Numbered from the stretch's first letter, positions 16,921 to 26,179 are shown. The stretch is DNA of 64,000 nt from Lachnospiraceae bacterium (GCA_019421365.1 JAHZFJ010000008.1:62001-126000); one strand, 5' to 3'. The notes: generated by a model not told the origin, from the sequence alone. Numbers and translations: made by a program.

Positions 16921-16989
16921 TAATTGTCATATTTTTAAGATAAGCTGATTAAAATATAGTAATACTTACGAATATTAGAAGAGGGAAAA

Positions 16990-18423
16990 ATGATTAGGAA
17001 GAGGCTATATAAGTTAATCGCACTTCTTGTATTATTAGTGATGGTTGCATCTAATGTTGTTAGTGCATCAACCATTAGCAGACAAGTGTCAAGAAACAGT
17101 AAGTTGTTAAGTACACAAGATGATACGAACACGGATGATTCTAATGAAGATAAGCAAGAACAAAAAAATGAATCAAACGAACAAAAAAATGAATCAAACG
17201 AACAAAAAGATGATTCACAACAAGAAGAAAAGACGACAAATGATGATACAGAACAAGAGAAAGATAATAAACAAGAAGAAAAAGTAACAGAAAGTGATAC
17301 GCAAAATGTACAGACGGTACAAGACGTTGGATTTACACTAGATTCTAATAGTGTTGTACTTATGGAAGCATCAACTGGAGCAATCCTATATGCGAAGGAT
17401 ATGGATAAGCAAGTGGAACCAGCTAGTATAACTAAGATCATGACATTGTTATTAATCTTTGATGCAATTGATGCTGGAAAGATTAAGTTAGAGGACTCAG
17501 TTAGCGTAAGTGAGCATGCCGCTTCAATGGGGGGATCACAGGTATATCTTGAACCATATGAAACACAAACGGTAAATGATATGATCAAATGTATTAGTAT
17601 AGCAAGTGCCAATGACGCTTGTGTTGCTATGGCAGAATTTATAGCTGGATCAGAGGAAGAATTCGTTAACCGAATGAATCAAAAGGCGCAAGAATTAGGG
17701 ATGAAAAATACAAATTTTGTTAACTCGTGTGGCCTAGATGTGGCAAATCATTATTCAAGTGCGTTAGATGTCGCTCTTATGTCGAGAGAACTTATAACAA
17801 AACATCCTGAAATTAGCACTTACTCAACTGTATGGATGGATACGATTACTCATACAACAAAGAAGGGAACGAGTGAGTTTGGACTAACGAATACAAATAA
17901 ACTAGTTCGTACATATAAGGGGATAACAGGGCTTAAGACAGGATCAACTGGTAAGGCAAAATATTGCCTATCTGCATCAGCAAATCGCAATGGTATGGAT
18001 ATGATTGCAGTAGTAATGGGAAATCCTAATCCACTACAAAGGTTTGTTGAAGCAGCTAAATTGTTAGATTACGGTTTTGCAAATTGTAGTCTATTCATTG
18101 ATGATCATAAAGAACTGGCAATTGAACCTATTAGGGTAAAGAGAGGTCTTGAAGAAACCGTTGAAGGTAAACCTAATGGAGAATTTCATTATCTATGTTT
18201 AACGAATACAAACCCAGACGATATTAAGAAGGAAGTTACTGTGGTAGAAGAAATTACAGCGCCTATTGAAGAAGGAAGTAAATTAGGCGAAATCGTTTAT
18301 ACTTATAATGGAAAGAAAATTGGTTCGGTAGATATTGTTGCAGTTAAGCAAGTAAAAGAAGCTAAATTTAAGGATTATTTTGGAAGAGTAATTCGAAAAT
18401 TTTTCTTATCAGATAAGAAATAA
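16990..18423 (+). CDS. dacF: D-alanyl-D-alanine carboxypeptidase (penicillin-binding protein, DacF type)
   Basis: Secreted peptidase S11 (477 aa) that removes the terminal D-Ala from peptidoglycan stem peptides. Signal peptide at residues 1-29; a hydrophilic linker of about 80 residues with a heptad repeat QKNESNE; then the catalytic domain with S146-I-T-K149, S206-A-N208 and K316-T-G318. A PBP5-type C-terminal beta domain follows (IRVKRGLEETVEG onwards), ending in a short basic tail. The linker is encoded by a 21-bp tandem repeat (17158-17220). The symbol reflects the family; vegetative or sporulation-specific use is not shown by the sequence. Confidence 0.9.
   Translation: MIRKRLYKLIALLVLLVMVASNVVSASTISRQVSRNSKLLSTQDDTNTDDSNEDKQEQKNESNEQKNESNEQKDDSQQEEKTTNDDTEQEKDNKQEEKVTESDTQNVQTVQDVGFTLDSNSVVLMEASTGAILYAKDMDKQVEPASITKIMTLLLIFDAIDAGKIKLEDSVSVSEHAASMGGSQVYLEPYETQTVNDMIKCISIASANDACVAMAEFIAGSEEEFVNRMNQKAQELGMKNTNFVNSCGLDVANHYSSALDVALMSRELITKHPEISTYSTVWMDTITHTTKKGTSEFGLTNTNKLVRTYKGITGLKTGSTGKAKYCLSASANRNGMDMIAVVMGNPNPLQRFVEAAKLLDYGFANCSLFIDDHKELAIEPIRVKRGLEETVEGKPNGEFHYLCLTNTNPDDIKKEVTVVEEITAPIEEGSKLGEIVYTYNGKKIGSVDIVAVKQVKEAKFKDYFGRVIRKFFLSDKK
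17158..17220 (+). repeat. 21-bp tandem repeat within dacF
   Basis: Two identical copies (17158-17178, 17179-17199) and one diverged copy (17200-17220) of a unit containing GAACAAAAAAATGAATC, encoding EQKNESN. The A-run inside each unit could slip, and copy-number change would stay in frame. Confidence 0.85.
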
Positions 18424-18477
18424 CATGTTATAATGAAGCATTAGGAGTCCATTTATTAAAATTTAGGAGGTACAGGA

Positions 18478-19344
18478 ATGATGGAAACAATTTTTGGTGT
18501 AGGTATTATCATTATCCTATTTGTATTCCTAATGCATAAGGAGAATCATCATCTAACGGTTTCGAAGTATAAGATACATTCAGATAAATTACCTGTGGAG
18601 TTTGATAATGTAAAAGTTGTGTTTTTAACAGATTTACATAATAATTCATTTGGTAATAACAATGAGCATCTACTAAGAAGAATTAGAAATGAGAAACCTG
18701 ATTATATTATGGTTACGGGAGATATGTTAATTGGTCATAATAAGTCAGACTATTATGATACATTAAACCTTCTTGAGACCCTTAGTAAAGAATTCGACAT
18801 TTATTATGTGAATGGCAATCATGAACAGAAGCTAGCTGAGGGAGAAGAAACAAAAGATACAATTTACAAAGAATACCATGATATCTTAGTAGCATATGGT
18901 ATACATTTTGTTCATAATAAGACTATTAAAATCAAGAGGAAAGATGCAACTATTAATGTAACTGGATTAGAAATTTCATCTGATTATTATAATAAAGTCA
19001 ATCGTCCAGAGATGACGAATGAATATATTAAAAAGTGCATTGGAAGATGTGATCCAAAAACATATACAATATTATTGGCGCATAATCCAATGTACTTTAA
19101 TCATTATGCCAAATGGGGAGCTGATTTGGTGTTATCTGGCCATGTGCACGGAGGAATTATGCGTTTGCCGTTCCTTGGGGGAGTGATATCTCCGCAATAT
19201 GTGCTGTTTCCTCAATTCGATAGTGGAAGATTTGAACAAGATACTTCAACTATGTTACTTTCAAGAGGATTAGGTGTTCATACAATAAAAATCCGTATAT
19301 TTAACCGGCCAGAGATCATGGTATTTACCTTGCATAGAGAGTAA
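18478..19344 (+). CDS. Membrane-anchored metallophosphoesterase (calcineurin-like)
   Basis: A 288-residue protein with an N-terminal transmembrane helix followed by a calcineurin-like phosphoesterase domain: LTDLHNN, GDMLIGH, NGNHEQ, AHNPMYF and SGHVHGG supply the two-metal ligands. Members of this subfamily (YkuE/YaeI type) act on lipid-linked or nucleotide phosphates at the membrane, but the substrate is not evident here. TTAGGAGG at 18463-18470 supports the first of two adjacent ATGs. 54 bases after dacF. Confidence 0.88.
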   Translation: MMETIFGVGIIIILFVFLMHKENHHLTVSKYKIHSDKLPVEFDNVKVVFLTDLHNNSFGNNNEHLLRRIRNEKPDYIMVTGDMLIGHNKSDYYDTLNLLETLSKEFDIYYVNGNHEQKLAEGEETKDTIYKEYHDILVAYGIHFVHNKTIKIKRKDATINVTGLEISSDYYNKVNRPEMTNEYIKKCIGRCDPKTYTILLAHNPMYFNHYAKWGADLVLSGHVHGGIMRLPFLGGVISPQYVLFPQFDSGRFEQDTSTMLLSRGLGVHTIKIRIFNRPEIMVFTLHRE

Positions 19345-19380
19345 ACAATGGGAATTGGTTGGAATAATAAAGAATTTTGC

Positions 19381-19409
19381 TTGCGTAATTTCATATATCT
19401 TACTATAAT
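19381..19409 (+). promoter_or_regulatory. Promoter for the site-2-protease-like gene and scpAB
   Basis: TTGCGT (19381-19386), 17 bases, TATAAT (19404-19409), 40 bases before the start codon. Confidence 0.65.
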
Positions 19410-19449
19410 GGATTATATGTGACTATAAAAAAACAACGTGGAGGTAGCG

Positions 19450-20094
19450 ATGAAAGAGGCATTACTGAGAGTGAGTGCGGAGTTAGTTGCAGCAATCGTA
19501 ATCATGATATTACATGAGTTACCGAAATCAATTATATATTGTGTAAGAAGTCTGCCAGAGTGGAAAGAACAACCAAATTATAAACTAAGGATTAAGCGGA
19601 CAGTAAGAGATATATGTAAGTTATGGAAGTATGTAGATCCAATTGGATTATTACTGTGCGTTACTACGTATTCAGGATTTTCGAAGCCATATATGTATCG
19701 AATGAAAGATAGAAAGACGAATAAAATAGCTGGATATACTGGATTTTTAATACTTTTATTGATAGCGGTTTTTAATACTTTAATCATACGAACATATTTC
19801 TTGCCTATTGAAGTTAGTGAGTTTACGAAAATTAATGATAGTACTTCAATTCTAGTATCATTTTACTTCTTTTATTTCATGGCATTCATTAGCATTAATA
19901 TGCTTTTAATAAATTTAATTCCGATTTCAACTTTTGATATGGGATTGCTCATTGCTGGTTATTCACCAAGCAAGTATTTTTCTATCATAAAAAATGATCA
20001 CTATATCAAGATGATATTACTATTTACTGTTTTAGTAGGAGTTATATCTATAATTAGTAGTTTAATTATGGATACTTTATTAGTAATATTATAA
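19450..20094 (+). CDS. Site-2 protease (M50) homologue with incomplete zinc site
   Basis: A 214-residue membrane protein. Against the M50 pattern I can align LHELPKS with the zinc motif HExxH, VDPIGLLLCVTTYSGFSKPY with the DPxG...GWAKP segment, and NLIPISTFDMG with NLxPxxPLDG. The first His, the Glu and the later Asp are kept, but the second zinc His is Lys, so proteolysis is unlikely. GGAGG at 19440-19444 sets the start at ATG 19450. It begins the scpA-scpB unit, where many Clostridia carry an intact M50 protease. The family assignment rests on these motifs only. Confidence 0.65.
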   Translation: MKEALLRVSAELVAAIVIMILHELPKSIIYCVRSLPEWKEQPNYKLRIKRTVRDICKLWKYVDPIGLLLCVTTYSGFSKPYMYRMKDRKTNKIAGYTGFLILLLIAVFNTLIIRTYFLPIEVSEFTKINDSTSILVSFYFFYFMAFISINMLLINLIPISTFDMGLLIAGYSPSKYFSIIKNDHYIKMILLFTVLVGVISIISSLIMDTLLVIL

Positions 20095-20119
20095 GAAAGA
20101 TAAGAAAGATGGTGTAAGC

Positions 20120-20872
20120 ATGGGGATACCTGTTAAGTTGGAAGCATTCGAGGGGCCACTTGATTTACTTCTTCATTTAATTGACAAGAATAAAGTAAAT
20201 ATTTATGATATACCGATAGTCGAGATAACAAAACAGTATATGGATTATATTCAGGAGATGGAGAAGAAGGATCTTGATGTTATGAGTGAGTTTCTAGTTA
20301 TGGCAGCTACACTTGTGAATATTAAAGCAAAGATGCTTTTACCTAAAGAAAAGAATGAAGAAGATGAAGAAATTGACCCACGTCAGGAATTAGTAGAACG
20401 ATTACTTGAATATAAGATGTACAAATACATCTCAACAGAATTAAAGGATAAGCAAGTTGACGCTGAAAAAGTAATATTTAAAGGCGCATCCATACCGAAA
20501 GAAATCTCATCATATAAAGAAGAGATTCATATAGAAGATATTCTTGGTGATTTAACCTTAGCAAAACTACATGAGATATTTGAATCAGTTCTTAAGCGCA
20601 GGGAAGACAAGATCGACCCAATTAGAAGTAACTTTGGTAAAATCGAGAAAGAAGAGATTACACTAAGCGACAAGATGGTAGACATAGAGGAGTATGCTAG
20701 GCAGCATAGAAACTTTAGTTTCCGTAAGATGCTTGAATACGCTCAGTCCAAGATGGAAGTTATCGTTACTTTTCTTGGTATTCTAGAACTTATGAAGGTC
20801 GGAAAGATTGAGATATATCAAGAAGATGTATTTGAAGATATTCAGATTCAATATAAAGGACAAGCTGAATAA
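20120..20872 (+). CDS. scpA: Segregation and condensation protein A
   Basis: Kleisin subunit (250 aa) of the SMC complex, bridging the SMC heads. N-terminal signature FEGPLDLLLHLIDKNKVNIYDIPI is unmistakable, with an acidic middle segment (EKNEEDEEIDPRQE) and the C-terminal winged helix (IVTFLGILELMKVGKIEIYQ) that binds the SMC cap. The ribosome binding site is weak (GGTG), 25 bases after the upstream stop. scpB follows after 18 bases. Confidence 0.97.
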   Translation: MGIPVKLEAFEGPLDLLLHLIDKNKVNIYDIPIVEITKQYMDYIQEMEKKDLDVMSEFLVMAATLVNIKAKMLLPKEKNEEDEEIDPRQELVERLLEYKMYKYISTELKDKQVDAEKVIFKGASIPKEISSYKEEIHIEDILGDLTLAKLHEIFESVLKRREDKIDPIRSNFGKIEKEEITLSDKMVDIEEYARQHRNFSFRKMLEYAQSKMEVIVTFLGILELMKVGKIEIYQEDVFEDIQIQYKGQAE

Positions 20873-20890
20873 AGGAGCACATTTATTAAG

Positions 20891-21460
20891 ATGGAGATTA
20901 GCAAGATTGAAGCTATAATAGAAGCAATATTGTTTACAATGGGAGAAGCAGTGGAGTTAGATAGAATTGCGGCAGCGGTAGGTCATGATGAAGTGACTAT
21001 CAGAAAAGTGATTCGAAACATGATGGACAAGTATGATGCGTTGGATCGCGGAATTCAGATTATTGAGCTTGGAAATTCATATCAGATGTGTACCAAGGCG
21101 TCTATGTATGAGTCAATCATTAAATTAACACATATTCCAAAGAAGCATGTACTGACTGATGTCTTATTAGAAACATTATCTATTATTGCATATAAGCAGC
21201 CTATAACAAAGTTAGAAATAGAGCAGATTCGTGGAGTTAAGACAGATCATGCAATTAACAAGCTTATTGAGTATAACTTGGTTTGTGAAGTTGGCAGACT
21301 TGACGCGCCAGGTAGACCAATATTGGTTGGTACCACAGAAGAGTTTTTAAGAAGTTTCGGAATAACTTCCCTTGAGGATTTACCTGTAATTAATCCTGAA
21401 GTTGTTGAAGATTTCAAACAAGAAGCAGAAGAAGAAGTACAATTGAAATTAGAAGTATAA
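20891..21460 (+). CDS. scpB: Segregation and condensation protein B
   Basis: Partner of ScpA and SMC (189 aa) made of two winged-helix domains: IEAILFTMGEAVELDRIAAAV in the first and LLETLSIIAYKQPITKLEIE with APGRPILVGTTEEFLRSFGI in the second, both family hallmarks. AAAGGAG ends 12 bases before the ATG. Last gene of the unit, closed by a strong terminator. Confidence 0.97.
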   Translation: MEISKIEAIIEAILFTMGEAVELDRIAAAVGHDEVTIRKVIRNMMDKYDALDRGIQIIELGNSYQMCTKASMYESIIKLTHIPKKHVLTDVLLETLSIIAYKQPITKLEIEQIRGVKTDHAINKLIEYNLVCEVGRLDAPGRPILVGTTEEFLRSFGITSLEDLPVINPEVVEDFKQEAEEEVQLKLEV

Positions 21461-21463
21461 TAT

Positions 21464-21507
21464 AAAGCCATTACAATATTTGAATATTATTGTAATGGCT
21501 TTTTTTG
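21464..21507 (+). terminator. Rho-independent terminator of scpAB
   Basis: AAAGCCATTACAATA (21464-21478) pairs with TATTGTAATGGCTTT (21488-21502) and ends in seven or more T. Confidence 0.9.
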
Positions 21508-21688
21508 CATATATAAGGTTATTATGAGAGGGGTAAAGGCAACATGTAAGAGATAAAATATGAAAATGAGTTAATTATATAAAAATTAAACAATATTATA
21601 AACATTTAATGGATATTCATAATATTAATATGCAATATAAATAATTGATTTTTCGACAAAAAATGTGCAAAAAAACGAATAAAACATC

Positions 21689-21722
21689 TTGCTTAATGAA
21701 AACTATAGTGATAACATATAAT
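21689..21722 (+). promoter_or_regulatory. Possible promoter of the hydrogenase operon
   Basis: TTGCTT (21689-21694) with TAACAT 17 bases on (21712-21717), or TATAAT at 21717-21722 without a good -35. A TTGACA at 21722-21727 has no matching -10. The true start cannot be fixed by eye. Confidence 0.35.
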
Positions 21723-21761
21723 TGACAAAAAAATATCAAAGACATGAGAAAGGGGCTTACC

Positions 21762-22250
21762 ATGTTAACGCAAGACGAAATGAAAAGAATCGATGCAATC
21801 ATGTTGTCGCATGAATATAAGCAAACGGCAGTGATTGCAATATTACAGGAAGTACAAAAAGAATACCGTTACTTACCTGAAGATGCATTATGTTACATAG
21901 CAAAGGGATTAAGCTTAAGTGAAGCTAAGGTTTATGGGGTGGCAACATTCTATGAGAATTTCTCTTTAGAACCAAAAGGTAAGTATGTTATAAAATGTTG
22001 TGATGGAACTGCATGTCATGTTCGTGGTTCAATACCAATTCTAGAGGAATTTCGTAAACAATTAGGAGTAACTGAGAAGGATCCAACAACAGAAGACATG
22101 ATGTTTACAGTGGAGACAGTATCTTGTCTTGGAGCCTGCGGATTAGCACCAGTATGTACGGTTAATGAAGCAGTACATGCAGCGATGACACCAAAGAAGG
22201 CAGCAGAATTAATTGCTAAGTTAAAGGAGGAAGCTGCAAATGAGAATTAG
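21762..22250 (+). CDS. hydC: [FeFe]-hydrogenase NuoE-like 2Fe-2S subunit
   Basis: A 162-residue thioredoxin-fold 2Fe-2S protein of the NuoE/HydC family. Cluster ligands are in CCDGTACHVRGS and, about 36 residues on, SCLGACGLAP; the N-terminal helical part (ILQEVQKEYRYLPEDAL) is the usual NuoE one. It passes electrons between the flavin subunit and the hydrogenase. AAAGGGG at 21749-21755 supports ATG 21762 over the ATG at 21744. The last 11 bases overlap the next gene, so translation is coupled. Confidence 0.92.
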   Translation: MLTQDEMKRIDAIMLSHEYKQTAVIAILQEVQKEYRYLPEDALCYIAKGLSLSEAKVYGVATFYENFSLEPKGKYVIKCCDGTACHVRGSIPILEEFRKQLGVTEKDPTTEDMMFTVETVSCLGACGLAPVCTVNEAVHAAMTPKKAAELIAKLKEEAANEN

Positions 22251-24129
22251 TACGAGAGAAGAGTTAGAAGAAAGACGTAAAGTGTTCAAAAAAGCACTTA
22301 ACACGCAATACAAACAGATTCTTATCTGTGCTGGTACCGGTTGTGTAGCTGGAGGATCTCTTGATATATATGCAAGATTACAAGAATTAATTGAGGCAAA
22401 AGGTTTATCTTGTTCTGTAACTTTAGAAGAGGAACCACATAATCCTTCCATAGGGCTTAAGAAAAGTGGTTGTCATGGATTTTGTGAGATGGGCCCACTT
22501 CTTCGAATTGAGCCAATGGGCTGGCTCTACATTAAGGTATCTGTCTCGGATTGTGAAGATATCGTAGAGAAAAGTATTCTAGGTGACGAAGTTGTTGAAC
22601 GTCTTGTATATAAAGATCAGGAAGGCAATATATATAAAGAACAAGATGAGATTCCATTCTATCGTCAACAAACGCGAGTTGCGCTAGAGCATTGTGGACA
22701 AATTAATGCAGAATCGATTGCAGAATATATCGCAGAAGGTGGATATTCGGCCGTAGCAAAAGCATTATATGATATGACCTCTGAAGATATTGTTAATGAA
22801 ATCACAGAATCCAGCTTACGTGGCCGTGGGGGCGGTGGTTTCCCAACGGGTAGAAAGTGGGCACAAGTATTACGTCAGGAAGAAGAAACAAAATATGTTG
22901 TATGTAATGGCGATGAAGGAGATCCAGGTGCATTTATGGACCGTAGTATGATGGAAGGTGACCCTCATCGAGTTATTGAAGGTATGATTATTGCAGGTAT
23001 CGCAACAAAAGCCACACATGGCTACATCTACGTACGTGCGGAATATCCTTTAGCAGTTTCACGTCTGCAAACGGCAATTGAACAAGCTGAATCATATGGT
23101 CTCCTTGGCGAGAATATATTAAATTCAGGATTTGATTTTAATCTTAAGATTAGCCAAGGTGCAGGTGCCTTCGTTTGCGGTGAAGGTAGTGCATTAACAG
23201 CTTCCATCGAGGGTAACCGTGGTATGCCAAGAGTTAAGCCACCACGTACGGTAGAGAAAGGTTTGTTTGAAAAACCAACGGTTTTAAACAACGTTGAAAC
23301 ATTCTGTAATGTACCACCAATCATTAATAAAGGTGCTAAGTGGTACCAAACCATGGGACCAGAAAAGAATCATGGTACGAAAGCATTTGCATTAACAGGA
23401 AACGTTCAAAATACAGGACTGATTGAAGTGCCAATGGGTACTACCTTGCGAGAGGTAATCTTCGACATTGGTGGTGGCGTAAAAGGTGGAGACTTCAAGG
23501 CAGTACAGATAGGTGGTCCATCTGGCGGATGTCTTTGTATTAGTCCAACAGAAAACCATCTCGATTTAAAATTAGACTTTGATTCTTTGAAAAAAGTTGG
23601 AGCCATGATTGGTAGTGGTGGTCTTGTTGTAATGAATGACAAGAGTTGTATGGTTGAAGTAGCAAGATTCTTCATGAATTTCACACAGAATGAATCATGC
23701 GGTAAGTGCGTACCTTGTAGAGAGGGTACAAAGCGCATGCTAGAATTGCTGACTGATATTATTGAGGGTAGAGGTACTCTTGAACATATTGACTTGTTAG
23801 AAGAATTGGCTCAGACAATATCTGCGACTGCATTGTGTGGACTTGGAAAGACAGCTGCGTTTCCAGTAGTTAGTACATTAAAATACTTTAGAGATGAGTA
23901 TATTGCCCATGTAGTTGATAAAAAATGTCCAGCAGGACAATGTAAGGCATTAGTTTCTCTTCAGATTGACAAGGAGCTTTGTAAGGGGTGTAGCAAATGT
24001 TCTAGAATATGTCCAGTTGGTGCAATTTCCGGTGAAATAAAGAGCCCATACAAGATTGACCAGACCAAATGTATCAAATGTGGAGCTTGTAAGGATTGCT
24101 GTAATTTCCATGCGGTCATAGAAGTGTAG
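22240..24129 (+). CDS. hydB: [FeFe]-hydrogenase NuoF-like flavoprotein subunit
   Basis: A 629-residue FMN- and NAD(H)-binding subunit. In order: a thioredoxin-like 2Fe-2S domain (CAGTGCVAGGS, KSGCHGFCEMGP); NAD/FMN domain with GRGGGGFPTGRKW and GDEGDPGAFMDRSMMEGDPH; an SLBB segment; the 4Fe-4S motif ESCGKCVPCREGT; and two C-terminal ferredoxin 4Fe-4S motifs (CKGCSKCSRICPVGAI, CIKCGACKDCC). The extra N- and C-terminal cluster domains match HydB of electron-bifurcating hydrogenases rather than complex I NuoF. GGAGG within hydC serves as ribosome binding site. Confidence 0.95.
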   Translation: MRISTREELEERRKVFKKALNTQYKQILICAGTGCVAGGSLDIYARLQELIEAKGLSCSVTLEEEPHNPSIGLKKSGCHGFCEMGPLLRIEPMGWLYIKVSVSDCEDIVEKSILGDEVVERLVYKDQEGNIYKEQDEIPFYRQQTRVALEHCGQINAESIAEYIAEGGYSAVAKALYDMTSEDIVNEITESSLRGRGGGGFPTGRKWAQVLRQEEETKYVVCNGDEGDPGAFMDRSMMEGDPHRVIEGMIIAGIATKATHGYIYVRAEYPLAVSRLQTAIEQAESYGLLGENILNSGFDFNLKISQGAGAFVCGEGSALTASIEGNRGMPRVKPPRTVEKGLFEKPTVLNNVETFCNVPPIINKGAKWYQTMGPEKNHGTKAFALTGNVQNTGLIEVPMGTTLREVIFDIGGGVKGGDFKAVQIGGPSGGCLCISPTENHLDLKLDFDSLKKVGAMIGSGGLVVMNDKSCMVEVARFFMNFTQNESCGKCVPCREGTKRMLELLTDIIEGRGTLEHIDLLEELAQTISATALCGLGKTAAFPVVSTLKYFRDEYIAHVVDKKCPAGQCKALVSLQIDKELCKGCSKCSRICPVGAISGEIKSPYKIDQTKCIKCGACKDCCNFHAVIEV

Positions 24130-24150
24130 GGAGCGAGAGGAGAGAATACA

Positions 24151-25854
24151 ATGTCAAAGTATATGATTATAGATGGCAACAGAGTGGAATTTGACGATGA
24201 GAAGAATATCTTAACATTAGTTCGAAAGGCTGGAATAGACCTACCTACTTTCTGTTACTATTCAGATTTATCCATTTATGGAGCATGTAGAATGTGCGTA
24301 GTGGAAGATGAGTGGGGGGGTATTATCGCTTCTTGTTCAACACCTCCAAGAGATAAGATGGTAATTAAAACGAATACTCCAAAACTACATCAACATAGAA
24401 AGATGATTCTAGAACTATTATTAGCGGCACACTGTAGAGATTGTACAGTTTGTGAGAAGAATGGTAAATGTAGACTACAAGAGTTAGCACATCGTTTTGG
24501 TCTTAAGGATGTTCGTTTTAAGAATACATCTGAAGAAGCACCACTTGACACATCTTCAAAAGCGATTGTAAGAGAACCAAGTAAATGTATCTTATGCGGT
24601 GACTGTGTGAGAATGTGCAATGAAATTCAGAACGTTGGTGCAATTGATTTTGCACATCGTGGTGCTAATATGGTAGTAACACCTGCATTCGGAAGAGATC
24701 TAGCAGATACAAACTGCGTAAATTGCGGACAATGTGCTGCTGTCTGTCCTACGGGAGCAATCATAGTAAAAAGTAATCTTAAAGATGTATGGAAAGCATT
24801 ATATGATGATTCGAAGAGAGTTGTTGTACAAGTAGCTCCAGCTGTTCGTGTAGCACTTGGTGAAGAATTCGGTCTATCAGCTGGCGAGAATGTAATGGGC
24901 AAAATTGTTGCTGCACTTCGTAGACTTGGATTCGATGAAATCTATGATACGTCAGTAAGCGCTGACTTAACAGTTATGGAAGAATCAAAAGAATTTGTTA
25001 AAAAATTAGAAGCAGGCGATACTACATACCCATTATTTACATCTTGCTGTCCTGCTTGGGTTACATATGCACAGACGAAACATCCTGAACTTACAAAGTA
25101 CGTATCATCTTGTAAGTCGCCTATGGAGATGTTTGGAACTTTAATTAAAGAGCATTTTAAATCTAGAGATATAATGGATAATAAAACTACTATTTCTGTA
25201 GCAGTAATGCCATGTACAGCCAAAAAGGCAGAAGCTGCAAGAGAAGAATTCTCCCGTAACAACGTACCAGATGTTGATTATGTTATTACTACAACTGAGC
25301 TTGTTAAGATGATTAAAGAAATTGGTATTCAATTCAACGAATTAGAATCAGAAGCTACCGATATGCCATTCTCATTATATTCAGGTGCAGGTGTTATCTT
25401 CGGTGTAACAGGTGGTGTCACAGAAGCAGTTATAAGGCGAGTTGTGGAAGATAAGAGTCAACAAGTTTTAAAGGATATCGAATTCCTTGGTGTTCGTGGA
25501 TTAGAAGGTGTTAAAGTCTGTGAATTGCCGATGGGTGAGAAGGTACTTAAGATTGGTATTGTAAGCGGACTTGGTAATGCAGAAAGATTAATAGAGAAGA
25601 TAGAAAGCGGAGAAGAACATTTCGACTTTGTTGAAGTAATGGCATGTCCAGGCGGCTGTATAAGTGGTGCAGGCCAACCATTCTCACATCAACCTGAAAA
25701 AAGGGAACGCGCGAAGGGAATTTACAAGGCTGATAAAGTCTCACAAATCAAGAGAAGTGAAGAAAATCCACTTATGATGGCTTTATATGATGGTATGTTA
25801 AAACATCGTACACATGAATTATTACATGTTGAATATCGAAGAGATAACGAATAA
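24151..25854 (+). CDS. hydA: [FeFe]-hydrogenase catalytic subunit
   Basis: H2-evolving or H2-oxidising enzyme (567 aa). N-terminal 2Fe-2S domain (CYYSDLSIYGACRMC), a His-ligated 4Fe-4S site (HCRDCTVCEKNGKC), two 4Fe-4S ferredoxin motifs (CILCGDCVRMC, CVNCGQCAAVCPTGA), then the H-cluster motifs L1 TSCCPAWV, L2 MPCTAKKAE and L3 MACPGGCISGAGQP. The C-terminal small-subunit-like part follows. With HydB and HydC it probably couples NADH and reduced ferredoxin oxidation to H2 formation (inference from subunit make-up). The maturases HydE, HydF and HydG are not in this window. Confidence 0.97.
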   Translation: MSKYMIIDGNRVEFDDEKNILTLVRKAGIDLPTFCYYSDLSIYGACRMCVVEDEWGGIIASCSTPPRDKMVIKTNTPKLHQHRKMILELLLAAHCRDCTVCEKNGKCRLQELAHRFGLKDVRFKNTSEEAPLDTSSKAIVREPSKCILCGDCVRMCNEIQNVGAIDFAHRGANMVVTPAFGRDLADTNCVNCGQCAAVCPTGAIIVKSNLKDVWKALYDDSKRVVVQVAPAVRVALGEEFGLSAGENVMGKIVAALRRLGFDEIYDTSVSADLTVMEESKEFVKKLEAGDTTYPLFTSCCPAWVTYAQTKHPELTKYVSSCKSPMEMFGTLIKEHFKSRDIMDNKTTISVAVMPCTAKKAEAAREEFSRNNVPDVDYVITTTELVKMIKEIGIQFNELESEATDMPFSLYSGAGVIFGVTGGVTEAVIRRVVEDKSQQVLKDIEFLGVRGLEGVKVCELPMGEKVLKIGIVSGLGNAERLIEKIESGEEHFDFVEVMACPGGCISGAGQPFSHQPEKRERAKGIYKADKVSQIKRSEENPLMMALYDGMLKHRTHELLHVEYRRDNE

Positions 25855-25876
25855 GCTGTTGAGGAGGCTGTTGCTT

Positions 25877-26128
25877 ATGTTAATTAGTGTTTGTATTGGT
25901 AGTGCATGTCATTTAAAAGGTTCTTATGATGTAATTGATAAGTTACAAGAGTTGGTTGAATATAATGATCTTGGAGACCAAGTGGAACTAAAAGCTGTAT
26001 TCTGTCTCGGAAATTGTCAGAATGGGGTTTCTGTAAAGATTGATGAAGAAGAGAATGTATACAGTGTAACCAAGAAAACAGTTAACACGTTCTTTGAAGA
26101 GGTAATAAAAACAAAATTAACAGCTTAG
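25877..26128 (+). CDS. Small thioredoxin-like 2Fe-2S protein
   Basis: An 83-residue protein made only of the C-terminal NuoE-like domain, with cysteines in CIGSACHLKGS and CLGNCQNG. It resembles the N-terminal domain of HydB and the second half of HydC. GAGGAGG at 25861-25867 and 9-base spacing place the start at ATG 25877; upstream in-frame codons lie inside hydA. As fourth gene of the hydrogenase operon it may be an accessory electron carrier, but no function is known to me. Confidence 0.8.
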   Translation: MLISVCIGSACHLKGSYDVIDKLQELVEYNDLGDQVELKAVFCLGNCQNGVSVKIDEEENVYSVTKKTVNTFFEEVIKTKLTA

Positions 26129-26140
26129 TAGATGCTTAAA

Positions 26141-26179
26141 GAAAAAGAGAAAATCACATATGTGGATTTTCTCTTTTTC
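26141..26179 (+). terminator. Terminator of the hydrogenase operon
   Basis: GAAAAAGAGAAAATC (26141-26155) pairs with GATTTTCTCTTTTTC (26165-26179) around ACATATGTG. Confidence 0.85.
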
